In this document: in pieces, positions 42,779-50,713 of the stretch
Layout: the number at the start of each line of letters is the position of its first letter
Position numbering within the stretch: position 1 is the stretch's first letter
NCBI RefSeq assembly: GCF_013839515.1
Contig: NZ_JACDNQ010000007.1
Coordinates: 16,978-80,977 of the forward strand
Source of the DNA: Natronomonas salinimetallica
GTDB lineage: Archaea; Halobacteriota; Halobacteria; Halobacteriales; Haloarculaceae
DNA length: 64,000 bases
Reading direction: 5' to 3'
Translations under genes and position numbers: made by a program
The notes under the pieces: model-generated
Databases searched by the model: none
What the model was told of the DNA's origin: nothing
What the model saw: only the letters and a program-made list of their open reading frames with translations

Positions 42779-43450
42779 TTATTTTCCCGTGTCGCCGCTC
42801 CCGCGGTCGTGATCCGGGCCGAGGTACTCCATCGCCTCCTCGTCGGACACCTGCCCGAAGCGCTGATAAAATCGCCCGACGGAGGTGAAGCTCTCGGGCG
42901 TCTCGAGACAGACGACGTCGTCGGCTCTGTCCCCCAACTCGTCGATGGTCTCCGGCGGGCCGACCGGTACCGCCAACACGATACGTCCGGCGTCGGCGTT
43001 GTGGATCCGTTCGAGACAGGCCCTCGCGGTCGATCCCGTGGCGACACCGTCGTCGACGACGACCACGGTCTCGTCGGTCAGGTCGGGGGCGGGTCGGTCG
43101 CCGCGGTAGCGCTCGGCTTTCTGCCGTGCGGCCTCGGCTTTCTCCTCACGCTTGCGCTCGAAGTACTCGTCGCCGCTGCCCCGGCGTCGGAGCGCCTCCT
43201 CGTTTCGCCAGACGCTGCCGTCGCTGGCGACGGCCCCGACAGCGTACTCCGGGTTGCTCGGCGCGCCGATCTTCTGTGCGACGACGATATCGAGCGGCGC
43301 ATCGAGCGCGTCGGCGACGGCCCGGCCGAGGGGCAAGCCGCCCCGTGGGATGGCGAGCACGATGTCCGCGTCGACCTCTCGCTCGCGGAGCGCGTCTGCG
43401 AGTTGCTCTCCCGCGTCCGTCCGGTCGCTGAATCGGGCAGGGTTCGCCAT
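42779..43450 (-). CDS. phosphoribosyltransferase-family protein
   Basis: A 223-residue PRTase-fold protein. It opens FSDRTDAGEQLADALREREV and VLAIPRGGLPLGRAVADALD, the pattern of PRTase proteins fused or linked to hydrolases, and has the PRPP-binding loop ETVVVVDDGVATGSTARACL with the two Asp residues. A lysine-rich helical insert (FERKREEKAEAARQKAERYR) interrupts the core. It is divergent from a dienelactone-hydrolase-like gene, the same pairing seen as fusions in bacteria. Substrate unknown. Start ATG 43450. Confidence 0.8.
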   Translation of the reverse strand: MANPARFSDRTDAGEQLADALREREVDADIVLAIPRGGLPLGRAVADALDAPLDIVVAQKIGAPSNPEYAVGAVASDGSVWRNEEALRRRGSGDEYFERKREEKAEAARQKAERYRGDRPAPDLTDETVVVVDDGVATGSTARACLERIHNADAGRIVLAVPVGPPETIDELGDRADDVVCLETPESFTSVGRFYQRFGQVSDEEAMEYLGPDHDRGSGDTGK

Positions 43451-43551
43451 GTCCGGAGCTATGCGTCGGCCGGCCGTATGTAGCGCCCGGACGTTATCAG
43501 CGGACGGGAACAATCAGAACGATACAGTCAAACCGTAGTCTGCGTACGGGT

Positions 43552-44214
43552 ATGGCATCGAACGCCGAGACGCTCGTATCCATCCCGGCCGACGGCGTCG
43601 AGCTCGAGGGGACGCTGGCGATTCCGGACGGCGCGTCCGGGCTGGTCGTCTTCGCACACGGGAGCGGCTCCAGTCGCAAGAGCCCTCGAAACAACTTCGT
43701 CGCGGAGGTGCTCCGTGACCGCGGACTGGGAACGCTGCTCTTCGATCTTCTCACCGAGGCCGAAGACCGACACCGCGAGAACCGTTTCGATATCCCGCTG
43801 TTGACGGATCGGTTGGTCGCCGTCACGGAGTGGCTGCGGGGCCGCGAGGACACCCGGGACCGCAATATCGGCTATTTCGGGTCGAGTACGGGCGCGGCTT
43901 CGGCGCTGCGGGCGGCGGCCCACATGGAGGGGGCGGTCGACGCGGTCGTCTCGCGCGGCGGCCGTGTCGACATGGCCGCCGAGGTCCTCGACGAGATCGG
44001 AGCGCCGACCCTGTTCGTCGTCGGGGGAGCAGACGCCGACGTGCTCGAACTCAACCGCGACGCCTACGAGGCGCTCGACTGCAAGAAGGACCTCCACCTC
44101 GTCGAAGGGGCCGGGCACCTCTTCGAAGGCGAAGGCGAACTCGAAGAGGTCGCTGACGTGGCGGCCGAGTGGTTCGCCGAGACGCTCGACGGGGAATCTC
44201 ACCGCGAGCACTGA
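43552..44214 (+). CDS. alpha/beta hydrolase (dienelactone hydrolase-like)
   Basis: A 220-residue alpha/beta hydrolase. It begins GVELEGTLAIPDGASGLVVF and AHGSGSSRKSPRNNFVAEVL (oxyanion region), has the nucleophile elbow IGYFGSSTGAASALRAAAH (Ser in GSSTG), the acid in TLFVVGGADADVLELNRDAY and the catalytic His in LVEGAGHLFEGEG. It pairs divergently with the PRTase-like gene. A hydrolase of unknown ester or lactone substrate; all triad positions are visible. Confidence 0.83.
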   Translation: MASNAETLVSIPADGVELEGTLAIPDGASGLVVFAHGSGSSRKSPRNNFVAEVLRDRGLGTLLFDLLTEAEDRHRENRFDIPLLTDRLVAVTEWLRGREDTRDRNIGYFGSSTGAASALRAAAHMEGAVDAVVSRGGRVDMAAEVLDEIGAPTLFVVGGADADVLELNRDAYEALDCKKDLHLVEGAGHLFEGEGELEEVADVAAEWFAETLDGESHREH

Positions 44215-44262
44215 CGGCGTGGAATGAGCCGTTCCGTCCAGACGGTCGAGGACCGAAGAGAT

Positions 44263-44334
44263 GGGACCGCCCGAATTTGAATCGGGGTTACAGCGTCCCA
44301 AACGCTGAAGGATACCAAGCTACCCCACGGTCCC
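44263..44334 (-). tRNA. tRNA-Pro(TGG)
   Basis: 72 nt. Acceptor GGGACCG / CGGTCCC, D-arm GGGT-AGCTTGGT-ATCC, anticodon stem CAGCG / CGCTG with loop TTTGGGA (anticodon TGG, G37 next to it as in proline tRNAs), T-arm CCCGA-TTCAAAT-TCGGG. No intron and no encoded CCA. It is antisense-adjacent to a hydrolase gene. Confidence 0.95.
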
Positions 44335-44418
44335 GCATGCTACCGTAGCGTTCGCCACCGTGAAAACGTTTCGTTCTCGGCCCCAAGGGATTTGGTCCCC
44401 CTTCGCGAACATCGCTGT

Positions 44419-44706
44419 ATGGTCACGACGATCGAGATCGGTCTGCTCGTCGCGGTGTTGGCGTTGCTCTTCGGCGCGTACACGGTGATAAAGACGGTCA
44501 AGCCGTTCATCGTGAACGCGGTCGTGGGGGTGATCGTGCTGGCGGTCGCGAGCGGTCTCGGGGTGGGCGTCGAGATCACCCCCGTCACGGTCCTCGTCTG
44601 TGCCGTCGGCGGGATTCCGGGGGCGTTGCTCGTCATCCTGTTGGCGTACACGGGCATCGCCTTCGCCGGGATGGCCCTCCCGGTCGGCGTGGCGGCGCTG
44701 TTTTGA
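44419..44706 (+). CDS. BofA-family membrane protein
   Basis: A 95-residue protein with three hydrophobic segments (IGLLVAVLALLFGAYTVI, FIVNAVVGVIVLAVASGL, PVTVLVCAVGGIPGALLV ending ILLAYTGIAFAGM). The KPFIVNAVVGVIVL and GGIPGALLVILLAY patterns resemble the pro-sigma-K processing inhibitor BofA family, widely present in archaea that have no sigma K, so the inhibitor role cannot apply. Function unknown. ATG 44419 starts the first helix. It lies next to tRNA-Pro and upstream of a TrkA-N channel gene. Confidence 0.75.
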   Translation: MVTTIEIGLLVAVLALLFGAYTVIKTVKPFIVNAVVGVIVLAVASGLGVGVEITPVTVLVCAVGGIPGALLVILLAYTGIAFAGMALPVGVAALF

Positions 44707-44851
44707 CACGGGTCGGTCACTCACCGCCCCGGCGAGCGTCCGACCCGGTGCTCGTCCGGGCGCGACGACGGTCCCGACGGGACCGCACTCGCCGGGAGAG
44801 CGCGACCGGATTCGCCCGTCTTCCGGAGGGGAAGTATTGCTCCAAACGAAG

Positions 44852-44859
44852 GATTATAC
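44852..44859 (+). promoter_or_regulatory. TATA box of the TrkA-N channel gene
   Basis: GATTATAC, 24-31 nt before the GTG at 44883, supporting that start over an ORF opening nearly 180 nt earlier. Confidence 0.55.
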
Positions 44860-44882
44860 GCGGCGTACCGACTCGTATTGGT

Positions 44883-45608
44883 GTGTCCGTCTCCGTTTTC
44901 GATCGGCCGCTGTTGAAACGAGCCGTCCTGCCGATCACGGCGTTTTTGACGGTCTGTGTCGTCGGCATCGCGGGGTTCGTGTATCTCGAAGGCGTCTCCG
45001 TCATCGAGGCGACGTTTTGGCTCCTCGACCCGACGAGCATGGAGTTACACGGCGTCGGCGACGACGCCCGGGCGTTCTCGTTGCTCGTGATCGTCAGCCT
45101 GATTCTCTCGACGCTCTGGATCGGGGAAAGCGTGCTCGGGGCGGTCTTTGGCGGGCAAGTCCAAGAGGAACTCAAACGAATGCAAACCAAACGACACATC
45201 GACGAGGTATCGGACCACGTGATCATCTGTGGCTACGGGAGTTTCGGCCGGACGATAGCCAACACCCTCTCGAACGCCGGCCGGGACGTCGTCGTCATCG
45301 AACGGGACCAACACCGGTTCGAGGCCCTCGAGAGCGACGACATCCTCGGGGTCCGAGGCGACGGCCGAATGGAAGGGGCCCTAGCGGAAGCCGGCGTCGA
45401 GCGGGCCGATACGCTCGTCGGCGCTATCGACGACTCGAACGCGAACATCGAGATCGCCATCCTCGCGAGCCAGCTCTCGCCGGACGTGCGGGTGATCGTC
45501 CGCGTCGGCAACCAGCGGTACTCGAAACTCGCCCGCAGGGCCGGTGCCGACGACGTGATCATCCCCGAGATCAGGAGCGGCCAGGACGTCTCCCAGTCGA
45601 TCATCTGA
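44883..45608 (+). CDS. membrane TrkA-N (RCK) protein, channel-like with a non-canonical pore
   Basis: A 241-residue protein with two membrane helices (LKRAVLPITAFLTVCVVGIA and SLLVIVSLILSTLWIGESVL) and a cytoplasmic NAD-binding RCK/TrkA-N domain (DHVIICGYGSFGRTIANTLS, VVVIERDQHRFEAL, RADTLVGAIDDSNANIEIAI). The layout is that of a two-TM potassium channel. The filter segment is not TVGYGD; the pore loop reads STSMELHGVGDDARAF-like (LLDPTSMELHGVGDDA). It may be a channel-like sensor or an altered-selectivity channel. Start GTG 44883 is supported by the TATA box. Confidence 0.75.
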   Translation: MSVSVFDRPLLKRAVLPITAFLTVCVVGIAGFVYLEGVSVIEATFWLLDPTSMELHGVGDDARAFSLLVIVSLILSTLWIGESVLGAVFGGQVQEELKRMQTKRHIDEVSDHVIICGYGSFGRTIANTLSNAGRDVVVIERDQHRFEALESDDILGVRGDGRMEGALAEAGVERADTLVGAIDDSNANIEIAILASQLSPDVRVIVRVGNQRYSKLARRAGADDVIIPEIRSGQDVSQSII

Positions 45609-45655
45609 CGGGAAAGATTAACGTCGGTCCCTGATCCAGACAGACGTACGAGCTA

Positions 45656-46810
45656 ATGCTGCGAGAGATCGCCGGACAGGTGGGGACCGTCGTGCTCGTC
45701 GCCGTGCTCGTCTCGCTCGTGATCGGGCAGGCGCTCGGCCAGCCGGTGTTACTCGCCTACGTCGAATCGGGGAGTATGGAGCCGACGATCGACGAGGGCG
45801 ACGGGTTCGTCGCGATCCCCTCGGCCGTCGCCACGACGCCACGGGAGGGCGACGTCGTCACCTTCCGGGCCAAGGAGATCGAGGGGGGCGGGCTTACGAC
45901 CCACCGGATCGTCGACGAGACGCCGGAGGGATACATCACCCGGGGGGACGCCAACCCCTTCACCGACCAGGACGGCGGCGAGCCCCCGGTCACGGAGGAG
46001 GAGATCGTCGCGAAGGCCCTGCAGGTCGGCGGCTACACCGTGACGATCCCCGCCCTCGGCACCGGGATCGAGGCGGTGCAGGGCCTATTGTTGGCGGCGG
46101 TGACCGCCATCGCCGGGGCGTTCGGCCTCGGTGCCAGCCTCACCGCCGAGACGGTCGGGTTCGGGCTGTTCGGGCTCGGTCTCGTGTTGTTCGTCGCCTC
46201 CCTCGTCGGCGAGCGTCGCGGATCCCCGGAGCGCGACCGGCGGCGCTCGCGGCGGCGCACCGGGCAACTCGACACCCGGGTGGTCGCGCTCGTGATGCTG
46301 TTCGTCGTGCTCGCGCCGGCCAACGCCGCGATGATCCTTCCCGCCGGGCCGACGGCGATCACCGTCGATGGCGACGACGTGGCCGAGGCCGAGGGCGTCA
46401 GTGCCGGTGACGCCGTCGACGCCGAGCTCACGATCCGAAACGACGCGTTCTTGACGATGGTGTTCACCTTCGAGTCGACGAACGAGGACGTGGCGATCGA
46501 CCGCGAGGCGCTGTCGGTACCGCCCGGCGGGGAGACGACCGTGACCGCGTCGGTGCCGGCTCCGGAGCCGGGGACCGAGCGGACGATCACCATCACGGAG
46601 CGACGCTACTTCCTCTTGGGTCCCGAGTCGGCGATCACCTGGCTTCACGACGTACGGCCGCTGGCCGCCGTCGGCGCGTTGAACCTCTTTATCGGCGCGA
46701 GCGTCGTCGGGTTCGTCGGCGGGCTGTTCGGCTTCGGGTCCTCGCACTTTCGGGAGACCGACCGCGACGTCCCGTTGGCGGTGCAGATGAAACGACACCT
46801 CCGGCGGTGA
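45656..46810 (+). CDS. signal peptidase I with C-terminal extracytoplasmic domain
   Basis: A 384-residue S26B signal peptidase of the archaeal/ER type. After the N-terminal helix TVVLVAVLVSLVIGQALG, the catalytic Ser is in VESGSMEPTIDEGDG (Ser40), the general base is His83 in LTTHRIVDE (not Lys), and Asp98 is in RGDANPFTD. Typical archaeal enzymes end near residue 150; this one continues with a second membrane region (~135-180), a basic patch (ERDRRRSRRR), another helix, an Ig/CARDB-like beta domain (~235-315) and a final membrane helix (~335-360). It lies just before a DUF5305 gene and three genes with SipW-type leaders, so it is probably their dedicated peptidase (inferred). Confidence 0.85.
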   Translation: MLREIAGQVGTVVLVAVLVSLVIGQALGQPVLLAYVESGSMEPTIDEGDGFVAIPSAVATTPREGDVVTFRAKEIEGGGLTTHRIVDETPEGYITRGDANPFTDQDGGEPPVTEEEIVAKALQVGGYTVTIPALGTGIEAVQGLLLAAVTAIAGAFGLGASLTAETVGFGLFGLGLVLFVASLVGERRGSPERDRRRSRRRTGQLDTRVVALVMLFVVLAPANAAMILPAGPTAITVDGDDVAEAEGVSAGDAVDAELTIRNDAFLTMVFTFESTNEDVAIDREALSVPPGGETTVTASVPAPEPGTERTITITERRYFLLGPESAITWLHDVRPLAAVGALNLFIGASVVGFVGGLFGFGSSHFRETDRDVPLAVQMKRHLRR

Positions 46811-47122
46811 GCCCGCCGGCGCGAACGGACGCCCGGAGGTGTCTCGGGTCGAGCGAAGCGACCCGGCGAGGTCCGTCCGTTCGCCGAGTGTGGGTGCAGT
46901 GAACGCTCCCGGCACAGTCGGCACGGCCGGCACCGTCGGTCGTATCGGAGCACACAGTCGAGTCGACCCGTCGGTCGTATCGGAGCACACAGTCGAGTCG
47001 GCCGGCCGGCGCGGCCAGCACGGCCGGTGTCGTCGGCCTCGCGGTCCGGTATCGCCCCAGCGTGGCCGGGAGACGGAACCGGGGAGGGGTCGGACGGGGG
47101 ACGGCGCGTCGGCGCCAGCGAT
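46811..47122. other. intergenic region with a 35-bp repeat
   Basis: 312 bp between convergent genes (signal peptidase and DUF5305-like). It has a GC-rich 35-bp repeat (46934-47003) and no visible gene. Confidence 0.65.
46934..47003. repeat. 35-bp tandem repeat, two units
   Basis: CGTCGGTCGTATCGGAGCAC at 46934 and 46969, 35 nt apart, otherwise nearly identical. Confidence 0.88.
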
Positions 47123-48559
47123 CTATCGGTCCCGAGGCTCGCCGTCACCGTCGTGGACCGACGGGCCATCGCCGGCCGGATCGAACGCGTCGGCGACGGA
47201 ATCGGCCCCGGAATCGGCCCCGGAATCGGCCCCGGAGTGGCCTCCGTTCGCGTTTTCGTCGGTCTCGTTCCCGCCGTCGCCGTCGCTTCCGGCGTCGGGA
47301 GCGAGTTCAGAGTCGGGGGCGGGGGCAGGATCGGACCGCGTCCCCGATTCGGTACCGGGTGCGTCGGCGACCGCCACGTCGATCGCGCCCTCGGCGGCGG
47401 GTGAGACTGCCTCGGCGACGACCTCGGGGGGATCGAACCGGTACTCGACGTCGTCGACGATGGTGGCGTAGCGCGGCGTCGGCTCGACGCGTTCGACGAC
47501 CCGGCGGTCGCTGTCGATCGCGGTGTCGACGACGTCCTCGAGGCCGTCCAACTCGATCACGCGGTCGGCGCTCTCGTCGGGCAGCGTGCCCCGAGAGATC
47601 CACTCGTCGTAGTCCTCGCGGGCGCGCTGGAAGGTGAGCCGGCGGCGCTCGGCCGGCGAGACCGCAAAGACGCCGCCGTAGGTGAGCATCCCGACCGCGA
47701 ACGCGCCGAGCAGCCCGATGGCGATCAGCGCGGGGCCGCCGTAGCGCTCCGCCGCCGAGTGCTCGATGGGAACCTCGACGGTGGCGGTCGCCTCGTAGGG
47801 GTCGCTTGAATCGATCTCGCTGTCGACGCTGTAGGTGCCGCCGCCGGGCTCGACCCTGAGTCGGTCGGTGCGCTCCTCGAGGAAGCGCTCGCCCTCGACC
47901 TCGGTTTCGAGGGTCGTGTCGGCGACGACGACGACTTCACGCGTGCCGGGCGAGGCGCTGAGGTTCTCCTCGATCCTGTCGAGACGGTTCCCGAGTTCCG
48001 TCGCGTTGGCCTCGAAATCGACGGTGTGGGTCTCCCCGGGCGCGAGGCCGTCGATCCCCTCGGTGGCGATCGGGTCGGTCTGTCGCCAGTGGGTGACCGT
48101 CCGCGTTTCGCCGTCGTCGGTCTCGACCTCCTCGGTGGCCCGCAACACGAGTCGGAGGTCGACCGTCCCGACGGCGGCGTCGGTGTCGCCATCGTGGGTC
48201 ACGGCGTACTCGCCGTCCATGACCGGCGAGAGTCGGGTGAAATACAACGGGCGGTCCTCGAGGCGCTCGCCGCGCTCGAAGACGATACTCTCGTTCGTGA
48301 CGACGGCACCGTGGGTAAACGTCGTGTTCGCTTGCCACGTCCCGACAGTCTGGGTCTGGAGTTCCGTTTCCGGGGCCGTCCGGACGTCGTACGTGAGATA
48401 GCCACCGCCGGCGGCGACGAGCACGAAGACGAGGACGACGACGACGGCGTACCGGCCGGCGAGCGAGCGCGTCGACGGCGGGATCCAGCGGCGGAGTCGC
48501 CCGCCGATCCCGCCCCCATCGGTCTGGTTTCCCCCCGAATCGGCCTCGGAGTCGCTCAT
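47123..48559 (-). CDS. DUF5305-like membrane protein
   Basis: A 478-residue protein. A cytoplasmic N-terminus (MSDSEADSGGNQTDGGG) is followed by a helix AVVVVLVFVLVAAGGGYLTY, an external beta-rich region (~60-270, TFTHGAVVTNESIVFERGER, LRLVLRATEEVETDDGETRT) and a second helix GPALIAIGLLGAFAVGMLTY. A long cytoplasmic tail then ends in acidic repeats (SGADSGADSGADS). It matches the haloarchaeal DUF5305 family found near signal peptidase genes; role unknown, perhaps in exporting or scaffolding partner proteins. Convergent with the signal peptidase gene. Confidence 0.75.
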   Translation of the reverse strand: MSDSEADSGGNQTDGGGIGGRLRRWIPPSTRSLAGRYAVVVVLVFVLVAAGGGYLTYDVRTAPETELQTQTVGTWQANTTFTHGAVVTNESIVFERGERLEDRPLYFTRLSPVMDGEYAVTHDGDTDAAVGTVDLRLVLRATEEVETDDGETRTVTHWRQTDPIATEGIDGLAPGETHTVDFEANATELGNRLDRIEENLSASPGTREVVVVADTTLETEVEGERFLEERTDRLRVEPGGGTYSVDSEIDSSDPYEATATVEVPIEHSAAERYGGPALIAIGLLGAFAVGMLTYGGVFAVSPAERRRLTFQRAREDYDEWISRGTLPDESADRVIELDGLEDVVDTAIDSDRRVVERVEPTPRYATIVDDVEYRFDPPEVVAEAVSPAAEGAIDVAVADAPGTESGTRSDPAPAPDSELAPDAGSDGDGGNETDENANGGHSGADSGADSGADSVADAFDPAGDGPSVHDGDGEPRDR

Positions 48560-49172
48560 TTCGGTCTCGCCCCCGTCGACGGCCGCCGCGGCGACGCCTC
48601 GGAGCGAACGATACGACCTGTGGATCCGCGTTCACGTCGGCCCCCCATACCCTCTGGGCCGGACGGCACGTTGAAGGCTTTTTCCCTTCCGGGGGCATGC
48701 GCCGGGGGGCGTCCGTCCGGGAGCCCATACGTATACACTCGACGGGCTTGAGCCGGTGGTAATCGCCGCTTACCCGCCCCGATTCCGGCGGACGCCGGAC
48801 GGACGGGCGTCGGACGCCACGGGACGGCTCTCTCGAACAGAACCACACACAGCGGGGCCGAAGCCGGACGGTCCCGCGCCGTCACAGCGGCGCTCACGCG
48901 GACCCATATATTTATAATCTCTCCCTATATCACTACTCAATGTAGCAATCGGGTGGGACTATATTGCATACGACACACGCATCCACGAGCGCGGACGTGT
49001 TCAGTTCGCTCAACAACCGGCGGCGTCGGGCAAACGCCCCGCTACGGCGGGTGCGACCCGACGATCCGGAACCCTCGGGTCGAACCGAGAGGGGGAATAC
49101 GCGAGAGCGAAGACACACGAGAGAGCGAGAAAACAACAGAGAGCGGATACGTGAGAGGGGGGTGAACTGACC
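48560..49172. other. 613-bp region holding a possible decayed DUF7344-like reading frame
   Basis: Between the start of the DUF5305-like gene and the HTH gene. It includes a TATA-like ATATATTTATAATC at 48905-48918 and a frame from 48962 (TTG) encoding ADVFSSLNNRRRRANAPLRR, which resembles the start of the DUF7344 domain (DVFTLLSNERRRGVVRAF) but decays into low-complexity GAGAG sequence before 49170. No sure gene. Confidence 0.5.
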
Positions 49173-49700
49173 GTGTCGCACGCCCGCGTCGAGCAGGACG
49201 TCTTCACGCTGTTGAGCAACGAGCGCCGGCGCGGGGTCGTCCGGGCGTTTCAGGAACTCGACGCGCCGGTCGACGTCGGCGATCTGGCCGAGTGGATCGC
49301 CGCCCGCGAGAACGACAAGACGGTCGCGGAGCTGACGAGCGAGGAGCGCCGCCGGGTCTACAGCGCCCTCCAGCAACGCCACCTCGATCACCTCGAGGAG
49401 GCGGGGATCATCGAGCGCGAGCGCGACGCGATCCAGCCGACCGATCGGATTCAGGAACTGGAGATGCACCTCGAGGTCGTCGGGGGCGACGAGATCCCGT
49501 GGGCGCAGTACTATCTGGGGCTGTCGGGGGTCGCCGCCGCCGTCACCGCGGCGGTGTGGGCCGGCGTCTACCCCGGCAGCGTGCCGATGGTGGCCTGGAC
49601 GGCCCTGATCGTGGCGGCCTTCGCGCTGTCGGCGGCGGTCCACGTCTACAAACGACAGAAGCGGGCGTTCGACTTCTCGGAACTGGTGGGTGATTTCTGA
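49173..49700 (+). CDS. membrane-anchored HTH protein (DUF7344-like)
   Basis: A 175-residue regulator. The N-terminal winged helix (QDVFTLLSNERRRGVVRAFQ, DVGDLAEWIAARENDKTVAE, RRRVYSALQQRHLDHLEEAG) is the haloarchaeal DUF7344-type DNA-binding domain; two C-terminal helices (AAAVTAAVWAGVYPGSV, TALIVAAFALSAAVHVY) anchor it in the membrane. GTG 49173 is the start. It ends TGATG, overlapping the next gene, so it is translationally coupled to the first SipW-type exported protein. It may sense surface or export state. Confidence 0.75.
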   Translation: MSHARVEQDVFTLLSNERRRGVVRAFQELDAPVDVGDLAEWIAARENDKTVAELTSEERRRVYSALQQRHLDHLEEAGIIERERDAIQPTDRIQELEMHLEVVGGDEIPWAQYYLGLSGVAAAVTAAVWAGVYPGSVPMVAWTALIVAAFALSAAVHVYKRQKRAFDFSELVGDF

Positions 49701-50281
49701 TGGACAAGAATACACGAAAGCGGTACACGAGACGTGGCGCACTGGGACTGATGGGTGTCGGAGCCGTCGGGGTTGGATTAGAGACGGTTGGGTATACGGA
49801 TTTAGCAGCTGGGCGTGGAGTAGGTCTCTCTCTTGCATCCGATGATACTGCTTCAGTTGCTATCGAAGTTAATGAGCAGTCATCTGGATATGACGCCACC
49901 CTTGGAGATACCACTGAGTATCCTTTTTCTGACCCAACGGATGTTCGGTTCACGAACAACTCAGACACTACAATTGAAATCAAAGTGACTGTTTCTAATC
50001 CGAGTTCCAATACAGATGGAGATATAAAAGTTAGTGATGGAGGCGGCAATGTGAGCTTTGACACAACATCTACGATCTCTAGCACAGGTAGCGATACGTT
50101 CACTGCTAGTGGAGTTGGAACCTCAAGTACAGCAATCCTAACATTTGATGCGTCTGTCGGGGATACGAGTGAGTCAGATGCTACTGTAGATATAACAACT
50201 AAAATAAATGAAGGAAGCTCAGTAGAGCTGTCAATTACGCGAAATTCCGTTGAATTCAGCTCAACATACACTAAAGCTTAA
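49700..50281 (+). CDS. exported protein with SipW/TasA-like leader, AT-rich
   Basis: A 193-residue exported protein. Its leader has a twin-arginine YTRRGALGLMGVGAVGVGLE and then TDLAAGRGVGLSLAS near the probable cleavage region. The mature part is beta-rich with recurring TSTISSTGSDTFTASGV-type repeats and many Ser/Thr/Asp. It is strikingly AT-rich for this genome (codons such as AAT, TCT, ATA), unlike its neighbours. It starts in the HTH gene's stop (TGATG) and lies in a locus with a signal peptidase, so a TasA-like fibre or matrix component is possible (inferred). Confidence 0.75.
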   Translation: MDKNTRKRYTRRGALGLMGVGAVGVGLETVGYTDLAAGRGVGLSLASDDTASVAIEVNEQSSGYDATLGDTTEYPFSDPTDVRFTNNSDTTIEIKVTVSNPSSNTDGDIKVSDGGGNVSFDTTSTISSTGSDTFTASGVGTSSTAILTFDASVGDTSESDATVDITTKINEGSSVELSITRNSVEFSSTYTKA

Positions 50282-50713
50282 CATTATTATTTTACTCAGA
50301 CAAGTCGCGGGACAGTATACTGGAATATATCATATCCTCTAGTGGTATTCTGGAACGCATTTATATTGTGCACGGACGTGTGTAGTTAGATTGATCCTAA
50401 TTTAGAGATATAGTGGGAGAACCAGAAGCCGCACAAGGTGTTACAACACATATAATCGTATTGTAGATATGCTTGTGGGTGACCGATCGTGGAGGCATGG
50501 ACGGTCTGTAACCCGTTTAAAACCAAATTTGGAGTCCTAGGAGGTCTGAAGCCGGTATAAGAGAGATATCGGTTGAGTTCATGGATCCCATAACTCAGTA
50601 CATGTATGCCGTGATGGGACTCACGCACACCATCTGGACCTGTTGGCTAGCACATGAATAAGTGGGTATGGGGTTATAGACGAGATAACCCCAAACGGGG
50701 TGTGGCTGAAACA
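50282..50713. other. 432-bp AT-rich intergenic region
   Basis: Lower GC than the rest of the window. It holds a palindrome CAGTATACTG (50313-50322) and several TATA-like stretches. An 80-codon open frame on the minus strand (50386-50628) has no recognisable family and I do not call it. The promoter of the next gene probably lies in 50640-50700. Confidence 0.5.

Noticed and set aside
50386..50628. 80-codon minus-strand frame in the AT-rich gap
   Set aside because: No recognised family and the frame is expected by chance in AT-rich DNA only modestly; no promoter or neighbour supports it.
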